This document shows, piece after piece, positions 35,556 through 44,404 of a stretch of 64,000 bases of DNA. The translations under genes were made by a program, and so were the position numbers. The notes under the pieces are model-generated. The model did no database searches. It saw only the letters and a program-made list of their open reading frames with translations, and was not told the DNA's origin. Origin of the DNA: Corynebacterium aurimucosum ATCC 700975 (GTDB taxonomy: Bacteria > Actinomycetota > Actinomycetes > Mycobacteriales > Mycobacteriaceae); assembly GCF_007672725.1 (NCBI RefSeq), contig NZ_VDTC01000003.1, positions 51,245-115,244 of the forward strand, written 5' to 3'. Numbering within the stretch: the first letter of the stretch is position 1; the number at the start of each line of letters is the position of its first letter.

Positions 35556-38129
35556 ATGATGCAGCTGCATTCTGTTGAACTGAACAACGTCCGGGGCGTG
35601 GAGCACCTGGAGGTCAAGGACCTCCCGGAGACCGGCGTGGTGGTCATCGGCGGGCCGAACGAGGCTGGCAAATCCACGCTGGTGGAAGCCATCGATTTCG
35701 CGCTCACGGAAAAGCACACGGCAAATTCCAAGCCGGTGAGGGCGCTGCAGCCTGCAGGCCGCGATGTGGGACCCGAGGTCACGCTGGAGGCGACCGTGGG
35801 ACCTTACCGCTTCCGCATCCGGAAGCGGTGGGTGAAGAAACGCACCTCGGAGCTGCATGTTTTCGCCCCACGCCCAGGCCAGTGGACCGGTGCCGAGGCG
35901 GATGGGGAGCTGGAGCGCATCCTCAGTGAGCATGTGGATCGCGCGCTTCTTGACGCCCTTTTTGTCCGCCAAGACGATAACCACGAGGGGATTGCCGCCG
36001 TGGGGATTCCTTCGTTGACTGCAGCATTGGAGGAGGAAACTGGCGCGAGCGCGGTGGCGGAGGAATCCGAGCTACTCACGCGCATCGAGGCTGAGTACAA
36101 GGAGTACTTCACCGCGAAGACAGACAAGCCGGCAGGAGACTATAAGGCTGCCATTGCCGCGCTGGCAGATGCTGAGGAGAAGCACGCTGCCGCTGAGGCC
36201 GCGCTGCGCGAGCTCGATGGTGTGGTGGAGCGTTATGAAGCTGCCGAGCTGAAGAAGTCTGAGGCCGAAGCCGCTCTGCCGGCGGCTGCGGAAGAGTGCG
36301 AGCGCCGTGACGGCGAACTAGTCGCCGCCCGGGCCGCACAGGAGAAGGTCACGGTGCAGGAGGCAGCGGTGACCCGGGCAGCGGAAGCTGTGACGCGCGC
36401 GGAGGAGGAATCGGCGCGGCGCAAGGCTGTGATTGCTGAGCACTCCGCAGCGGTTGAAGCGGCCGAGCGTGCCGCAACTGCGGTTAGCGAAGCCCGCGAG
36501 CGCGCCGAGGAAGAGTCCGCGGCGCGCACGAAGCTGGAAGAAGAACGCGCCGAGGCGCACAAGCGTTATGAGGCCGTGCGCCAGGAGCGCCAGCGCGCCC
36601 GCCGCGCGCAGCGGCGCGCAGAACGTGAGGCCTTGGGCACCCGCCTCGAAGCGTTGACCAAGCTGGAAGAGACCTTGGCGTCGCGCCGCCGTGAGCTGGC
36701 TGCCGCTCCAGACGTACCAAACTTGAAAGCACTGGAAGACGCGGCTCGTGAGGTCACTGTCCAGGAGCGCCTGCGAGCGGCGGCTGCTGCCAAGCTGTAC
36801 TTTTCCGGGAAAGGCTCCGTCGCCGTCGATGGCGAGGAACGCTCTCTGGAAAGCGGTGAAGAACTTGCAGTCGAGTTGCGTGAGGGCACGACCCTTCAGG
36901 TAGGCGAGGTCACCGCCCGCTATGCCGCAGGTGCCGGCGAAAGCGGCGAGGAAGGCGTGGAGAAGGCTCGCGCTGAGCTTGCGCGCCTGCTTGAGGACGC
37001 CGGGTGCGAAGACCTCGAGTCCGCCCGTGCCGCTCACGAGAAACACACCGAACTCGCATCCGCCGCGGATTCCGCGGCGCGCGAACTGGCTGCCGCGTTG
37101 GGAGGGGAGGACCTCGGTGAACTGCGTGCGCGTTTTGAGGCCAGCGTAGAAGAGGCTGAGGACGTCGAGGGCGCTGAGGAGGCCGCGAAACCGCGAGAGC
37201 TAGACGTGGTGGAGGAGGAGGAAGAGGAGCTACGCAGGAAGCTCGATGAACTCGACCGCGCTGTGGCACCCTACCGTGAGAACAAGGCTGGCGCGGCATT
37301 AGAGGTAGCCACCGTGCGCGCGGAGGAGGCAACCGCGCAGCGCGATGCCAAGGCCGCAGCCGTGGAGGCCGCCCGTGCTCAACTCAGTGATGCCAACGTG
37401 ACCACGGCTATCGAGGCAGCACAGGCCAAGCTGCAGGAGGAAAGAGCAGTGCTGGCGGAGATGTCCGCGGTGGACGTGGACACCGCCGAGCATCTTGCCA
37501 AGGGAGCGCGTACACACGTGGACTCCCTGAAGGCAGCGGTGAATGCCGCAGTCGGTGACATGCGCGAGTTCCGAGGACTCATCGATATGCATTCCGGTGC
37601 GGCTGAGGATGCGGAGAAAGCCGCCGCCGAGCTCGAGGTTGCTCGTGAGCGCCACGCCGCTATCGAGCGCCGTGCGAACGCTGCGCGTTACCTGCGCACT
37701 CTCATGCTGCGCCACCGTGACGCCGCACGCCAGCGCTATGCCGCGCCGTTTGTCACAGCGCTCAATAGCTTGGCGCGAACAGTCTTCGGTGGGGATGTGG
37801 ACTTCGAGCTGTCGGAAGAGCTCAAGGTCGAAGCTCGCAGCCGCGATGGGGAGACCGTGTCTTTCGACGCGCTCTCGGGTGGTGCCAAAGAGCAGTTGAG
37901 CATCCTGACGCGCTTCGCCATAGCTCAGCTGGTGTCCGATGAACCGGTGCCTGTTCTGATCGATGATGCGTTGGGTTCCACGGACTCCCAGCGCCTTCAG
38001 CTCATGGCAGCACTGTTCAGTAAGGCTGGGAAAAACACTCAGGTCATCGTGCTGACCTGTATGCCGCAGCGCTACTCCTGGGTGCCTGGGCGAATGGAGC
38101 TAGATATGGAGAAACTTACAAGGGCCTAA
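35556..38129 (+). CDS. SbcC/YhaN-like SMC-type ATPase
   Basis: This is an 857-residue protein with a split ABC ATPase. Walker A is GGPNEAGKST (Lys39), the signature LSGGAKEQLS is near 775, and Walker B is PVLIDDALG near 800. Between them are long Ala/Glu/Arg coiled coils (about 190-400 and 470-720) joined by a compact segment near 405-460. That hinge contains no CxxC zinc hook, unlike canonical SbcC/Rad50, so the protein is closer to YhaN. It is inferred to form a DNA-end-processing complex with the preceding phosphoesterase. MM at the start allows ATG 35556 or 35559; AGGGAG lies upstream. Confidence 0.88.
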   Translation: MMQLHSVELNNVRGVEHLEVKDLPETGVVVIGGPNEAGKSTLVEAIDFALTEKHTANSKPVRALQPAGRDVGPEVTLEATVGPYRFRIRKRWVKKRTSELHVFAPRPGQWTGAEADGELERILSEHVDRALLDALFVRQDDNHEGIAAVGIPSLTAALEEETGASAVAEESELLTRIEAEYKEYFTAKTDKPAGDYKAAIAALADAEEKHAAAEAALRELDGVVERYEAAELKKSEAEAALPAAAEECERRDGELVAARAAQEKVTVQEAAVTRAAEAVTRAEEESARRKAVIAEHSAAVEAAERAATAVSEARERAEEESAARTKLEEERAEAHKRYEAVRQERQRARRAQRRAEREALGTRLEALTKLEETLASRRRELAAAPDVPNLKALEDAAREVTVQERLRAAAAAKLYFSGKGSVAVDGEERSLESGEELAVELREGTTLQVGEVTARYAAGAGESGEEGVEKARAELARLLEDAGCEDLESARAAHEKHTELASAADSAARELAAALGGEDLGELRARFEASVEEAEDVEGAEEAAKPRELDVVEEEEEELRRKLDELDRAVAPYRENKAGAALEVATVRAEEATAQRDAKAAAVEAARAQLSDANVTTAIEAAQAKLQEERAVLAEMSAVDVDTAEHLAKGARTHVDSLKAAVNAAVGDMREFRGLIDMHSGAAEDAEKAAAELEVARERHAAIERRANAARYLRTLMLRHRDAARQRYAAPFVTALNSLARTVFGGDVDFELSEELKVEARSRDGETVSFDALSGGAKEQLSILTRFAIAQLVSDEPVPVLIDDALGSTDSQRLQLMAALFSKAGKNTQVIVLTCMPQRYSWVPGRMELDMEKLTRA

Positions 38130-38140
38130 GTCCCGGAGTG

Positions 38141-38146
38141 TAGGGT
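38141..38146 (+). promoter_or_regulatory. -10 box, leaderless MarR-regulator transcript
   Basis: TAGGGT, seven bases (atgagcc), ATG at 38154. Confidence 0.6.
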
Positions 38147-38153
38147 ATGAGCC

Positions 38154-38663
38154 ATGACAGCGGACACTCGATGGCTCACCGAAAGCGAACAGGATCTGTG
38201 GCGCCACATTCTAGCTAGCATTCGCAAGATCAATCGCGGTATGGAGGAAACCCTGTTGGCCTGCGGCGATATCTCGGCCGCGGAGTTTTCGGTGCTTGTT
38301 TCTCTTTCGGAAGCACCCGAGCACACGCGGCGCCTGCGCGAATTATGCACGGAGTTGGAGTGGGACCGCTCCCGCGCCTCCCACCAAATCACCCGCATGG
38401 AAAAACGGGGTTTGGTGCGCAAGGAAAAGTGTGCGGGCGATGCGCGTGGCGTGGAGGTCGTCATGACGAAGTCCGGCCGGGAGCGTCTAGAGGCGGCGGT
38501 ACCTGAGCACGTCGAGTCCGTGCGCCGCATGGTTTTTGATCACCTCGATCCTGCCGACGCTCCGGCGGTCCTGCGTTTCTGCGAGGGCGTCCTTTCAGAA
38601 AGCAACCTTCCAGGATATGACGGCTTCGTGCCGGATGAGCGCTTGGGTATTCACACCGACTAG
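38154..38663 (+). CDS. rosR: MarR-family regulator, RosR-like redox sensor
   Basis: This is a 169-residue MarR protein with the winged helix in the middle (LRELCTELEWDRSRASHQ, then MEKRGLVRKEKC). Cysteines are at 37, 65, 93 and 143. C. glutamicum RosR, a peroxide-responsive regulator encoded in the same chromosomal neighbourhood, uses Cys64, Cys92 and a third C-terminal Cys, as I recall, so 65 and 93 fit well with a one-residue offset. Oxidation would release it from DNA. Target genes are not visible here. The assignment as RosR is inferred from cysteine pattern and position. Confidence 0.75.
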   Translation: MTADTRWLTESEQDLWRHILASIRKINRGMEETLLACGDISAAEFSVLVSLSEAPEHTRRLRELCTELEWDRSRASHQITRMEKRGLVRKEKCAGDARGVEVVMTKSGRERLEAAVPEHVESVRRMVFDHLDPADAPAVLRFCEGVLSESNLPGYDGFVPDERLGIHTD

Positions 38664-38729
38664 TTGTGCTTCGTACGGGTAGTGTTAGTTTTCGACCGTT
38701 TACTCACCTGGAGGTGATCTGTCCGCACC

Positions 38730-39023
38730 ATGATGGGACAAGAACTGTTTGAGCATCCCGAGCGCCAGTACGCTACGTACGACATTACTCCGCTGAAAGA
38801 GCTCAGCGCTCAAGTCGGCCCGGTCGATGATCTGGATGAGCTCTCCGAGGAACAAGCCACCGCGCTTGAGGCGGCCCTCGAGCAGCACCCGGAGGGCGCG
38901 CTGACCTTCGATGACGCCTCGCAGCTGTGGATTATCGGCGCGGATGAGGATATTGAGCGTATGTTCCAAGACCGCGAGGGATTCGTCGAAGCGCTCAACA
39001 ACAACGAAGATCCTGGGGTCTAG
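38730..39023 (+). CDS. Small acidic hypothetical protein
   Basis: This is a 97-residue soluble acidic protein (MMGQELFEHPERQYATYDI) with no recognised domain. The N-terminus reads as two alternative ATG codons, 38730 and 38733. A near-perfect GGAGGTGA ribosome site lies 12 bases upstream, farther than usual. It is followed by a gene for a small membrane protein; no shared function is evident. Confidence 0.65.
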   Translation: MMGQELFEHPERQYATYDITPLKELSAQVGPVDDLDELSEEQATALEAALEQHPEGALTFDDASQLWIIGADEDIERMFQDREGFVEALNNNEDPGV

Positions 39024-39205
39024 CCCACAGTCGGTGTCATACTAAAGGTGGATGGCGGCTAGATTTACTGGGTTTAACTACGGGCGGCTCTGTTTAAACT
39101 GCTAAGATACTCTGTGTTAAAGGGCGAGCATCCCCGCGCTTTTCAGAGGCAGCTTGAGCGAGAGCGCCATCTGGCTAGGGGAGCTAAGTGAAAGGACAAA
39201 ACATA

Positions 39206-39412
39206 ATGGTCGAGCGCGATTTGGCTCAGGAACAGCGCGAAGCAGCTGCACGTGACAAGGCTGACGGCTGGGTATCCGTCTTCGTTCAGTGGATTCCCTC
39301 CATGCTTCTCTCCGTGGTGATGCTGGGCGCCATGATGTTCGGCATGTACTACATCGAGCACGGCACCTTGGACATCACCCAGCCGATCGTCAACCAGTAC
39401 ATCACCCAGTAA
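39206..39412 (+). CDS. Small single-span membrane protein
   Basis: This is a 68-residue protein with an acidic and charged N-terminus, one transmembrane helix (WIPSMLLSVVMLGAMMFGMYY) truncated here at 21 residues of hydrophobic core, and a short external tail. AAAGGA nine bases before ATG 39206 supports this start over the GTG at 39188. A strong terminator follows, so it ends a transcription unit. Function unknown. Confidence 0.7.
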   Translation: MVERDLAQEQREAAARDKADGWVSVFVQWIPSMLLSVVMLGAMMFGMYYIEHGTLDITQPIVNQYITQ

Positions 39413-39465
39413 CCTGGTTCGCTCCCTCGCTGCCGCCTGGCAGGGGGAGAACAGCTTGACTTTAA

Positions 39466-39500
39466 GCCCCAGCAGATTTGTCTGCTGGGGCCTCCTCTTT
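39466..39500 (+). terminator. Terminator after the small membrane protein
   Basis: An 11-bp perfect stem (39466-39476 with 39481-39491, GCCCCAGCAGA) has loop TTTG and is followed by CTCCTCTTT. Confidence 0.9.
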
Positions 39501-39613
39501 ATCACCAGGCTCATCTCTCTAACTCGTGACGTGGATCCATCAGGCGGCTTGAGCCACTGCTAAGCCTGAGAATTAATCTCCGAGTGCGATGTCTCGAGGC
39601 ATGATGACTCCTA

Positions 39614-39680
39614 CGCCCTTCGCGCTCACCGTCGTTCCATGATCAGCCGCCGCCCGTCCTTTCGGTGAGCGCGAAGGGCG
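39614..39680. repeat. Intergenic inverted repeat, copy 2 of 2
   Basis: Arms 39614-39630 and 39664-39680 are perfect 17-bp inverse complements around a 33-base spacer. They share cccttcgcgctcac with the copy at 851-915, while the spacers differ. It occupies the otherwise empty gap 39501-39707. Confidence 0.85.
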
Positions 39681-39707
39681 TATTCGTCCGAGAGAGCGTT
39701 AATCCGA

Positions 39708-39713
39708 TAGCCT
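39708..39713 (+). promoter_or_regulatory. -10 box, leaderless transcript
   Basis: TAGCCT, seven bases (gatctcc), ATG at 39721. Confidence 0.5.
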
Positions 39714-39720
39714 GATCTCC

Positions 39721-40161
39721 ATGGACTCTCGCATCTACATTCGCTATCTCAACGGTCCGCTCCTGTGGATGGGAATAGTCGTTGGCCTTGCCGTCGTGGC
39801 AGCGGTGGTGCCCACGATGATTGATTCCACGTGGGCAGCAATCCTATTTGGTGCCCTAGTCATCATTGCAACCGTGGCCTGCCTTCTGATGCGGGTGAAG
39901 ATCGCCGTCAACGATGGCGAGGTTGCGGTGTCCGTCTTTGGCGTCTTCACAAAGAGAATTCTCCTGCGCGAGATCACCGGGGTGAGTATCGGTCCGGAGA
40001 CGGGGCTTAAAGAAGGCGCGGGCCCGCGCATCGTCGATGGCGCACCAGCCTATATCGTCTCTGGGCCGACGGTGCGCATTGAATGGGGCCGGAGTTCTCT
40101 CATTGCTTCGGCGAAGAACCCGGAAGAAGTGGTTGCGGATATTAAGGCGCGCTTGCACTAG
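39721..40161 (+). CDS. Two-helix membrane protein with PH-like domain
   Basis: This is a 146-residue protein with two N-terminal transmembrane helices (LLWMGIVVGLAVVAAVVP and AAILFGALVIIATVACLLM) and a C-terminal beta-rich domain (VKIAVNDGEVAVSVFGVFTK, then VRIEWGRSSLIASAKNPEEV). The layout is that of small actinobacterial membrane proteins with a bacterial PH-like fold. Its function is not known. Confidence 0.72.
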   Translation: MDSRIYIRYLNGPLLWMGIVVGLAVVAAVVPTMIDSTWAAILFGALVIIATVACLLMRVKIAVNDGEVAVSVFGVFTKRILLREITGVSIGPETGLKEGAGPRIVDGAPAYIVSGPTVRIEWGRSSLIASAKNPEEVVADIKARLH

Positions 40162-40363
40162 TTCCATATCCCCAGACCTCGATCCCGAAACTTCCAAGTG
40201 AGTGGCTTGGTGCCGGAGGGCGCTTGACGACGCCCACCTGCAGGTTGCGGGTTTCAGGTCTGGGGAGATGCAAAATGCGCCAAGCCGCCCACCCGCAAAC
40301 GTGGCGTCGTGAAAGGTGGGCCGGGGCGTACTGGCCGATTCGGGGTAGGCGGGCATGAAAAAG
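40162..40363. other. Gene-free interval before tRNA-Arg
   Basis: I see no gene in these 202 bases. They are GC-rich with no repeat in common with the rest of the window. Confidence 0.5.
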
Positions 40364-40437
40364 TGCCCCTGACAGGGATCGAACCTGCGACCTTCGGTAC
40401 CGGAAACCGATGCTCTAATCCGCTGAGCTACAAGGGC
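40364..40437 (-). tRNA. tRNA-Arg (anticodon CCG)
   Basis: A full cloverleaf reads on the minus strand. Acceptor GCCCTTG pairs with CAGGGGC, the D arm is GCTC/GAGC, the anticodon arm TCGGT-TTCCGGT-ACCGA gives CCG at positions 34-36, and the T arm is GCAGG-TTCGATC-CCTGT. CCA is not encoded. It decodes CGG. Confidence 0.95.
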
Positions 40438-40527
40438 ATTGCTGGCGAAATGCCAACGATGCGATTCTAACCTATAAAGACTGAAGCGCAGTAATTGGCC
40501 TAGCGCCGATGGGGGTGTGGTGGGAAA

Positions 40528-40562
40528 GAAGCAGCGGCCGGAGTAGCCACTGCTTCGAGTTT
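40528..40562. terminator. Terminator of the secreted peptidase gene
   Basis: GAAGCAG (40528-40534) pairs with CTGCTTC (40550-40556). T-rich sequence flanks both sides: TTTCCC on the minus strand and GAGTTTTT on the plus strand. Confidence 0.6.
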
Positions 40563-40575
40563 TTCGCTGGGGCGC

Positions 40576-42168
40576 TTACTGGGCCGGCTGTTCCTGGGGC
40601 TGGTCAAAGAAGCCCGGGGCATCCGCGGTGTGGACCTCGCCAGTGCGCAGGTAGTCAACCACAATCTGGTCAACAGCCTTGTTGCCCACCGCGAAGTGCC
40701 CGTGACCTGGGCCGTGGACGGTTACCACGCGGGATTGCATCGGGTCAGACAGGCCGCGGTAGAAAGCGTATGGGGTCTGCGGGTCACCGGTAGCCTGCAG
40801 CTGCAGCGGCTTGGTCTGCAGCTTGTCACCAGAAACGGCAATCGGGGTAGTGATCGGTGCGCGGCCGGAGCAACCGGCGCCGGAGGCATACATCGCGTTG
40901 AACAGTGAGAACGGGTCAACCGTGACATAGTTAGACCAGAGGAAGGCCGGTATGAAGGCCGGATCCGTCGGCGCAGTGTTCTCATTGCACATGATGATGT
41001 TCTGCATGCTCATGGAGTTGAGAATCTCTTGCTGGACCTTTTGCGGGTCCTGCTCGCCCTGTTGTGCGGCCTGCGCCTCAAAGTTGATGGCTTCGACGCC
41101 GCCAATGTGCTTGGCTAGGGAGTCCCACGACTCCGGGCGGGGAAGGAGGTCACGGGTAGCGGTGAGCGTCGGCGAAGTGGCCTGAACAGCCTGCGGGTTC
41201 TGGACCTTGCCCGCGAGGTGCTCTGCCTGTACGCGCAGCTCACCGGTCGCAGTCATGACATTGGCGCCGGGCTGGCCGGCAAACTCGAGCCCCGGCGGGA
41301 GGTCACCAATCTGAGCGTTCGGAGGAAGCACGGTGGGGCGCACGCCCGCCTCCGCGGCCACAATCTGAGACCAGCGCTCGTAGGCCTTCAGCGGTGTCGT
41401 GCCGGCGTGGTAGGTGGCGTCGTTCTTCGCCACATAGCTAAAGAAGTCATGCAGAGCATTCTCATAACCAGCCTGCTGAGAAGCGAAAATCTGGTTCCAC
41501 GCCATGTTGGGGTTCATTCCGGAGTCCAGCACGACCTTGTCGGTGTGCTCCGGATAGAGCGTGGAGTACGTGGACCCCAAGAAGGTGCCGTAGGAGAGGC
41601 CGAAGATGTTGATCTTCTCCTCACCAAGCGCCTGGCGCACGACATCCCAGTCCTTGGCGGTGTTCTCCGTGGTCAGGGAATCGGTGTAGCCCGGAGTGTT
41701 CTTCTCGCAGTCATCGCGGGTAATGGAGCCGATCTTTGTCAGCTGTTCTAGAGGGTTTCCGCCCGCCTCAGTTGACGAGCAGTTCACCTGTGCGGACTCG
41801 CGCAAACCACGCGGTTGAACGCCGATGATGTCGTATCCTTGTTTGACTTCCTCAGGCCAGGCAGCGAAGTTGACCCAGCTATACGCGTCACCGCCTGGAC
41901 CGCCCGGGTTGGTGAACAGAGTGCCTTGGCGCTCGCCCGTGGCCTTCAACCGGATAAGGCCGACGTCGATAGTGCCCTTCTCGGGAGCATTATGGTAGGT
42001 CGGCACGGTCACGTGGCCGCATTCGGCGCGCTCTTCGGTGACCCCTTCCGGGCACGGGCCCCAGTTGATGGCGGGTTGGTCGGCGTGAGCAACGGCAGGT
42101 GCCGCAACCAAGCCAGCGGCGATGGTTACAGGTCCTAGAACCGAACCTAAAACGCGAGAAAGACGCAT
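40576..42168 (-). CDS. Secreted tripeptidyl-aminopeptidase-like alpha/beta hydrolase
   Basis: This is a 530-residue exported hydrolase. A Sec signal peptide (RLSRVLGSVLGPVTIAAGLVAA, cleavage near AVAHA-DQ) is shown here only by its ends. The fold signatures follow: TNPGGPGG oxyanion loop, DIIGVQPRG, nucleophile elbow GLSYG with Ser192, and HGPGHGHFAVG for the catalytic His. A C-terminal TAP-like region has Cys pairs that probably form disulfides outside the cell. The family removes short peptides from protein N-termini. The loop VQPRG has Gln where VDPRG is commoner. Confidence 0.88.
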   Translation of the reverse strand: MRLSRVLGSVLGPVTIAAGLVAAPAVAHADQPAINWGPCPEGVTEERAECGHVTVPTYHNAPEKGTIDVGLIRLKATGERQGTLFTNPGGPGGDAYSWVNFAAWPEEVKQGYDIIGVQPRGLRESAQVNCSSTEAGGNPLEQLTKIGSITRDDCEKNTPGYTDSLTTENTAKDWDVVRQALGEEKINIFGLSYGTFLGSTYSTLYPEHTDKVVLDSGMNPNMAWNQIFASQQAGYENALHDFFSYVAKNDATYHAGTTPLKAYERWSQIVAAEAGVRPTVLPPNAQIGDLPPGLEFAGQPGANVMTATGELRVQAEHLAGKVQNPQAVQATSPTLTATRDLLPRPESWDSLAKHIGGVEAINFEAQAAQQGEQDPQKVQQEILNSMSMQNIIMCNENTAPTDPAFIPAFLWSNYVTVDPFSLFNAMYASGAGCSGRAPITTPIAVSGDKLQTKPLQLQATGDPQTPYAFYRGLSDPMQSRVVTVHGPGHGHFAVGNKAVDQIVVDYLRTGEVHTADAPGFFDQPQEQPAQ

Positions 42169-42272
42169 AGAACAAGGCTCCTAAAATCGTAAATTGGTAC
42201 GAGCCTTATCCTATGCGTCAGGGGTGATGTGAGCCGAGCTCTCATACAGGGCGGGTGCCCCCGAAAGCCTCA

Positions 42273-42902
42273 CTACTTAACAATCACCACAATGAGATCG
42301 CGCGGGCCGTGGACACCCTCCACGCGGGAGAGCTCGATATCCGAGGTCGCGGAAGGGCCCGAGATCCACGTTGCCGGGCGCTCAGGGTTGATGCGGGAGA
42401 CCATCTCCGGGACACCGTAGACAATCTGGTCCTTGCGCACGATGCACACGTGACGGTCCGGCACCAAGGTCAGCGCGCGACGGCCGCAGGTCTCATTGGA
42501 TTCGAGCACGATGGTGCCGGTCTGCGCGGAGGTGACGTGGGATTCGGTCACCACGGCGTCGACGGCGTCGAGCTCACGCGGGTCCTTGGCGTTGTCATCC
42601 GGGGTGATGGTGCCCTCGAAGCCGGCGAGAAGCCCAGCGTCCATGCCGGGGGCGTAGACGACGTTCGAGCAGCCGCGCTCCTTGAGGATGCCCACGAGGG
42701 TGGAGTTCAGACCGGACTCATCGGTGACGTGCACGTCAGCCTTGTAGTCCTCGAGGCGGTCCACGAGCATCTCACGCAGCTCATCTTCGTTGAGCGTGCC
42801 TTCCTTCTGGTATTCGCGCGGGATCTCTACGTGGTCCGGCAGGCCGGCCTGCTTCTGGGCGGCTGAAATGCGGTTGAGGATTTCCTCTTTGGCGGTGGTC
42901 AC
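42273..42902 (-). CDS. lutC: Lactate utilisation protein LutC
   Basis: This is a 209-residue LUD-domain protein of the LutC/YkgG family, a subunit of the iron-sulfur L-lactate oxidising complex LutABC. The conserved AQTGTIVLES and LVPDRHVCIVRKDQIV stretches are present. Its GTG start overlaps the lutB stop (GTGA), indicating coupled translation. It is the last gene of the lut operon. Confidence 0.92.
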   Translation of the reverse strand: MTTAKEEILNRISAAQKQAGLPDHVEIPREYQKEGTLNEDELREMLVDRLEDYKADVHVTDESGLNSTLVGILKERGCSNVVYAPGMDAGLLAGFEGTITPDDNAKDPRELDAVDAVVTESHVTSAQTGTIVLESNETCGRRALTLVPDRHVCIVRKDQIVYGVPEMVSRINPERPATWISGPSATSDIELSRVEGVHGPRDLIVVIVK

Positions 42903-44404
42903 TTGATGCCCTCCTTCTTGGCTTGGGCGAGGAGTTCTTGAGCTTCGTCAGTATTGAACCATTGGCGGAAGGACTTCTTCGGAGGAACGGCAGTATCGCG
43001 TACCTCGGACCAACCAGACATGAACAGCGGTAGCTTGTCGATGACTCCGTTGAAGCCACCGAGGACACGGCCGAGCGCCACCATGTGGGTGATCTGGTTC
43101 CAGATCTTCGGGTTCTTCCACACCAGCTCCACGACCTGGAAGAGCTTCTCCTCGACCGGCGGGGTGGCGTTGGTGACCTTCTGGTAGCGGTTTTCCAGAA
43201 TGACCTGGGAGAGGGGGATGCGCACCGGGCATACCTCGTCGCAGCGGCCACACAGGGAGCAGGCGTAGGGCAAGCTTGCCGACGGATCGTTGTGGTCCTT
43301 CATACCTGTCAGCTGCGGCGTCAGAGAAATGCCGATCGGGCCGGGGTAGACCGAACCATAGGCGTGGCCGCCAGCGCGCTCGTAGACCGGGCAGACGTTG
43401 AGGCAGGCAGAGCAGCGAATGCACTTGAGCGCTTCGTGCCCCTTGGGGGAGGACAAGGCTGCGGTGCGGCCATTGTCCAGAAGTACGATGTGGAAGTTCT
43501 GCGGGCCGTCGCCTTCGGTCACGCCGGACCACATCGAGGTGTACGGGTTCATGCGCTCAGCAGTGGAGGAGCGCGGCAGCAGCTGCAGGAAGACTTCAAG
43601 GTCCTGGAAGGTCGGGACCAGCTTCTCAATGCCCATCACGGTAATGAGGGTCTCCGGCAGGGTCAGGCACATGCGGCCGTTGCCCTCGGATTCCACGATG
43701 TTGATAGTGCCGGTCTCAGCCACACCAAAGTTAGCGCCGGAGATGGCGACCTTGGCCTTCATGAACTGCTCGCGCAGGAAGCTACGGGAAGCCTCAGCCA
43801 ACTCCGCCGGCTCGGCCTTGAGGGAGTCATCGGTGTTCGGCATCTTGTTGACAAAGATGTCCCGAATCTCCGCGCGGTTGCGGTGGATGGCCGGGACCAG
43901 AATGTGGGAAGGCTTATCCTCACCCAGCTGGACGATGAGCTCCGCCAGGTCAGTCTCCTGGGCGTGGATACCGACCTCTTCCAGGTGCTCGTTGAGCGCG
44001 ATCTCCTGGGTGGCCATGGACTTGATCTTGACCACGTCGGTCTCACCGGTTTCGCGGATAAGGCCCTCGATGATCTTGTTGGCCTCTTTGGCATCGCGTG
44101 CCCAGTGGACAATGCCGCCGCGCTTGGTCACCTGCTCTTCGAACTGGAGCAGCAGCTCGCCCATGCGGACAGCAACGTCATCCTTGAGTGCGGAGCCGGC
44201 GTCGCGCAGCTGCTCCCAGTCCGGGGTTTCATCAACGGCGTGCTGGCGCTTGTTGCGAATGGTGGTGGTGGCGTGGTGCAGGTTGCGGCGCTGGGTGGCG
44301 TTATTGAGGCCAACGTGTGCCAGCGGCACGAACGCCTTCGAACCGCGCAGGTTGCCGTAGCCTTCTGGGGCGCGGGGAGGGGTGGTGTCGAGGAAGGAAG
44401 TCAT
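42899..44404 (-). CDS. lutB: Lactate utilisation iron-sulfur protein LutB
   Basis: This is a 501-residue protein with an N-terminal LUD domain (GANFGVAETGTINIVES) and two four-cysteine clusters in the C-terminal half, CIRCSACLNVCPVY and CSLCGRCDEVCPV, binding two [4Fe-4S] centres for electron transfer from lactate. The start is ATG 44404, which shares its A with the lutA stop (TAATG); the longer frame to 44449 is not needed. Confidence 0.95.
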   Translation of the reverse strand: MTSFLDTTPPRAPEGYGNLRGSKAFVPLAHVGLNNATQRRNLHHATTTIRNKRQHAVDETPDWEQLRDAGSALKDDVAVRMGELLLQFEEQVTKRGGIVHWARDAKEANKIIEGLIRETGETDVVKIKSMATQEIALNEHLEEVGIHAQETDLAELIVQLGEDKPSHILVPAIHRNRAEIRDIFVNKMPNTDDSLKAEPAELAEASRSFLREQFMKAKVAISGANFGVAETGTINIVESEGNGRMCLTLPETLITVMGIEKLVPTFQDLEVFLQLLPRSSTAERMNPYTSMWSGVTEGDGPQNFHIVLLDNGRTAALSSPKGHEALKCIRCSACLNVCPVYERAGGHAYGSVYPGPIGISLTPQLTGMKDHNDPSASLPYACSLCGRCDEVCPVRIPLSQVILENRYQKVTNATPPVEEKLFQVVELVWKNPKIWNQITHMVALGRVLGGFNGVIDKLPLFMSGWSEVRDTAVPPKKSFRQWFNTDEAQELLAQAKKEGIK

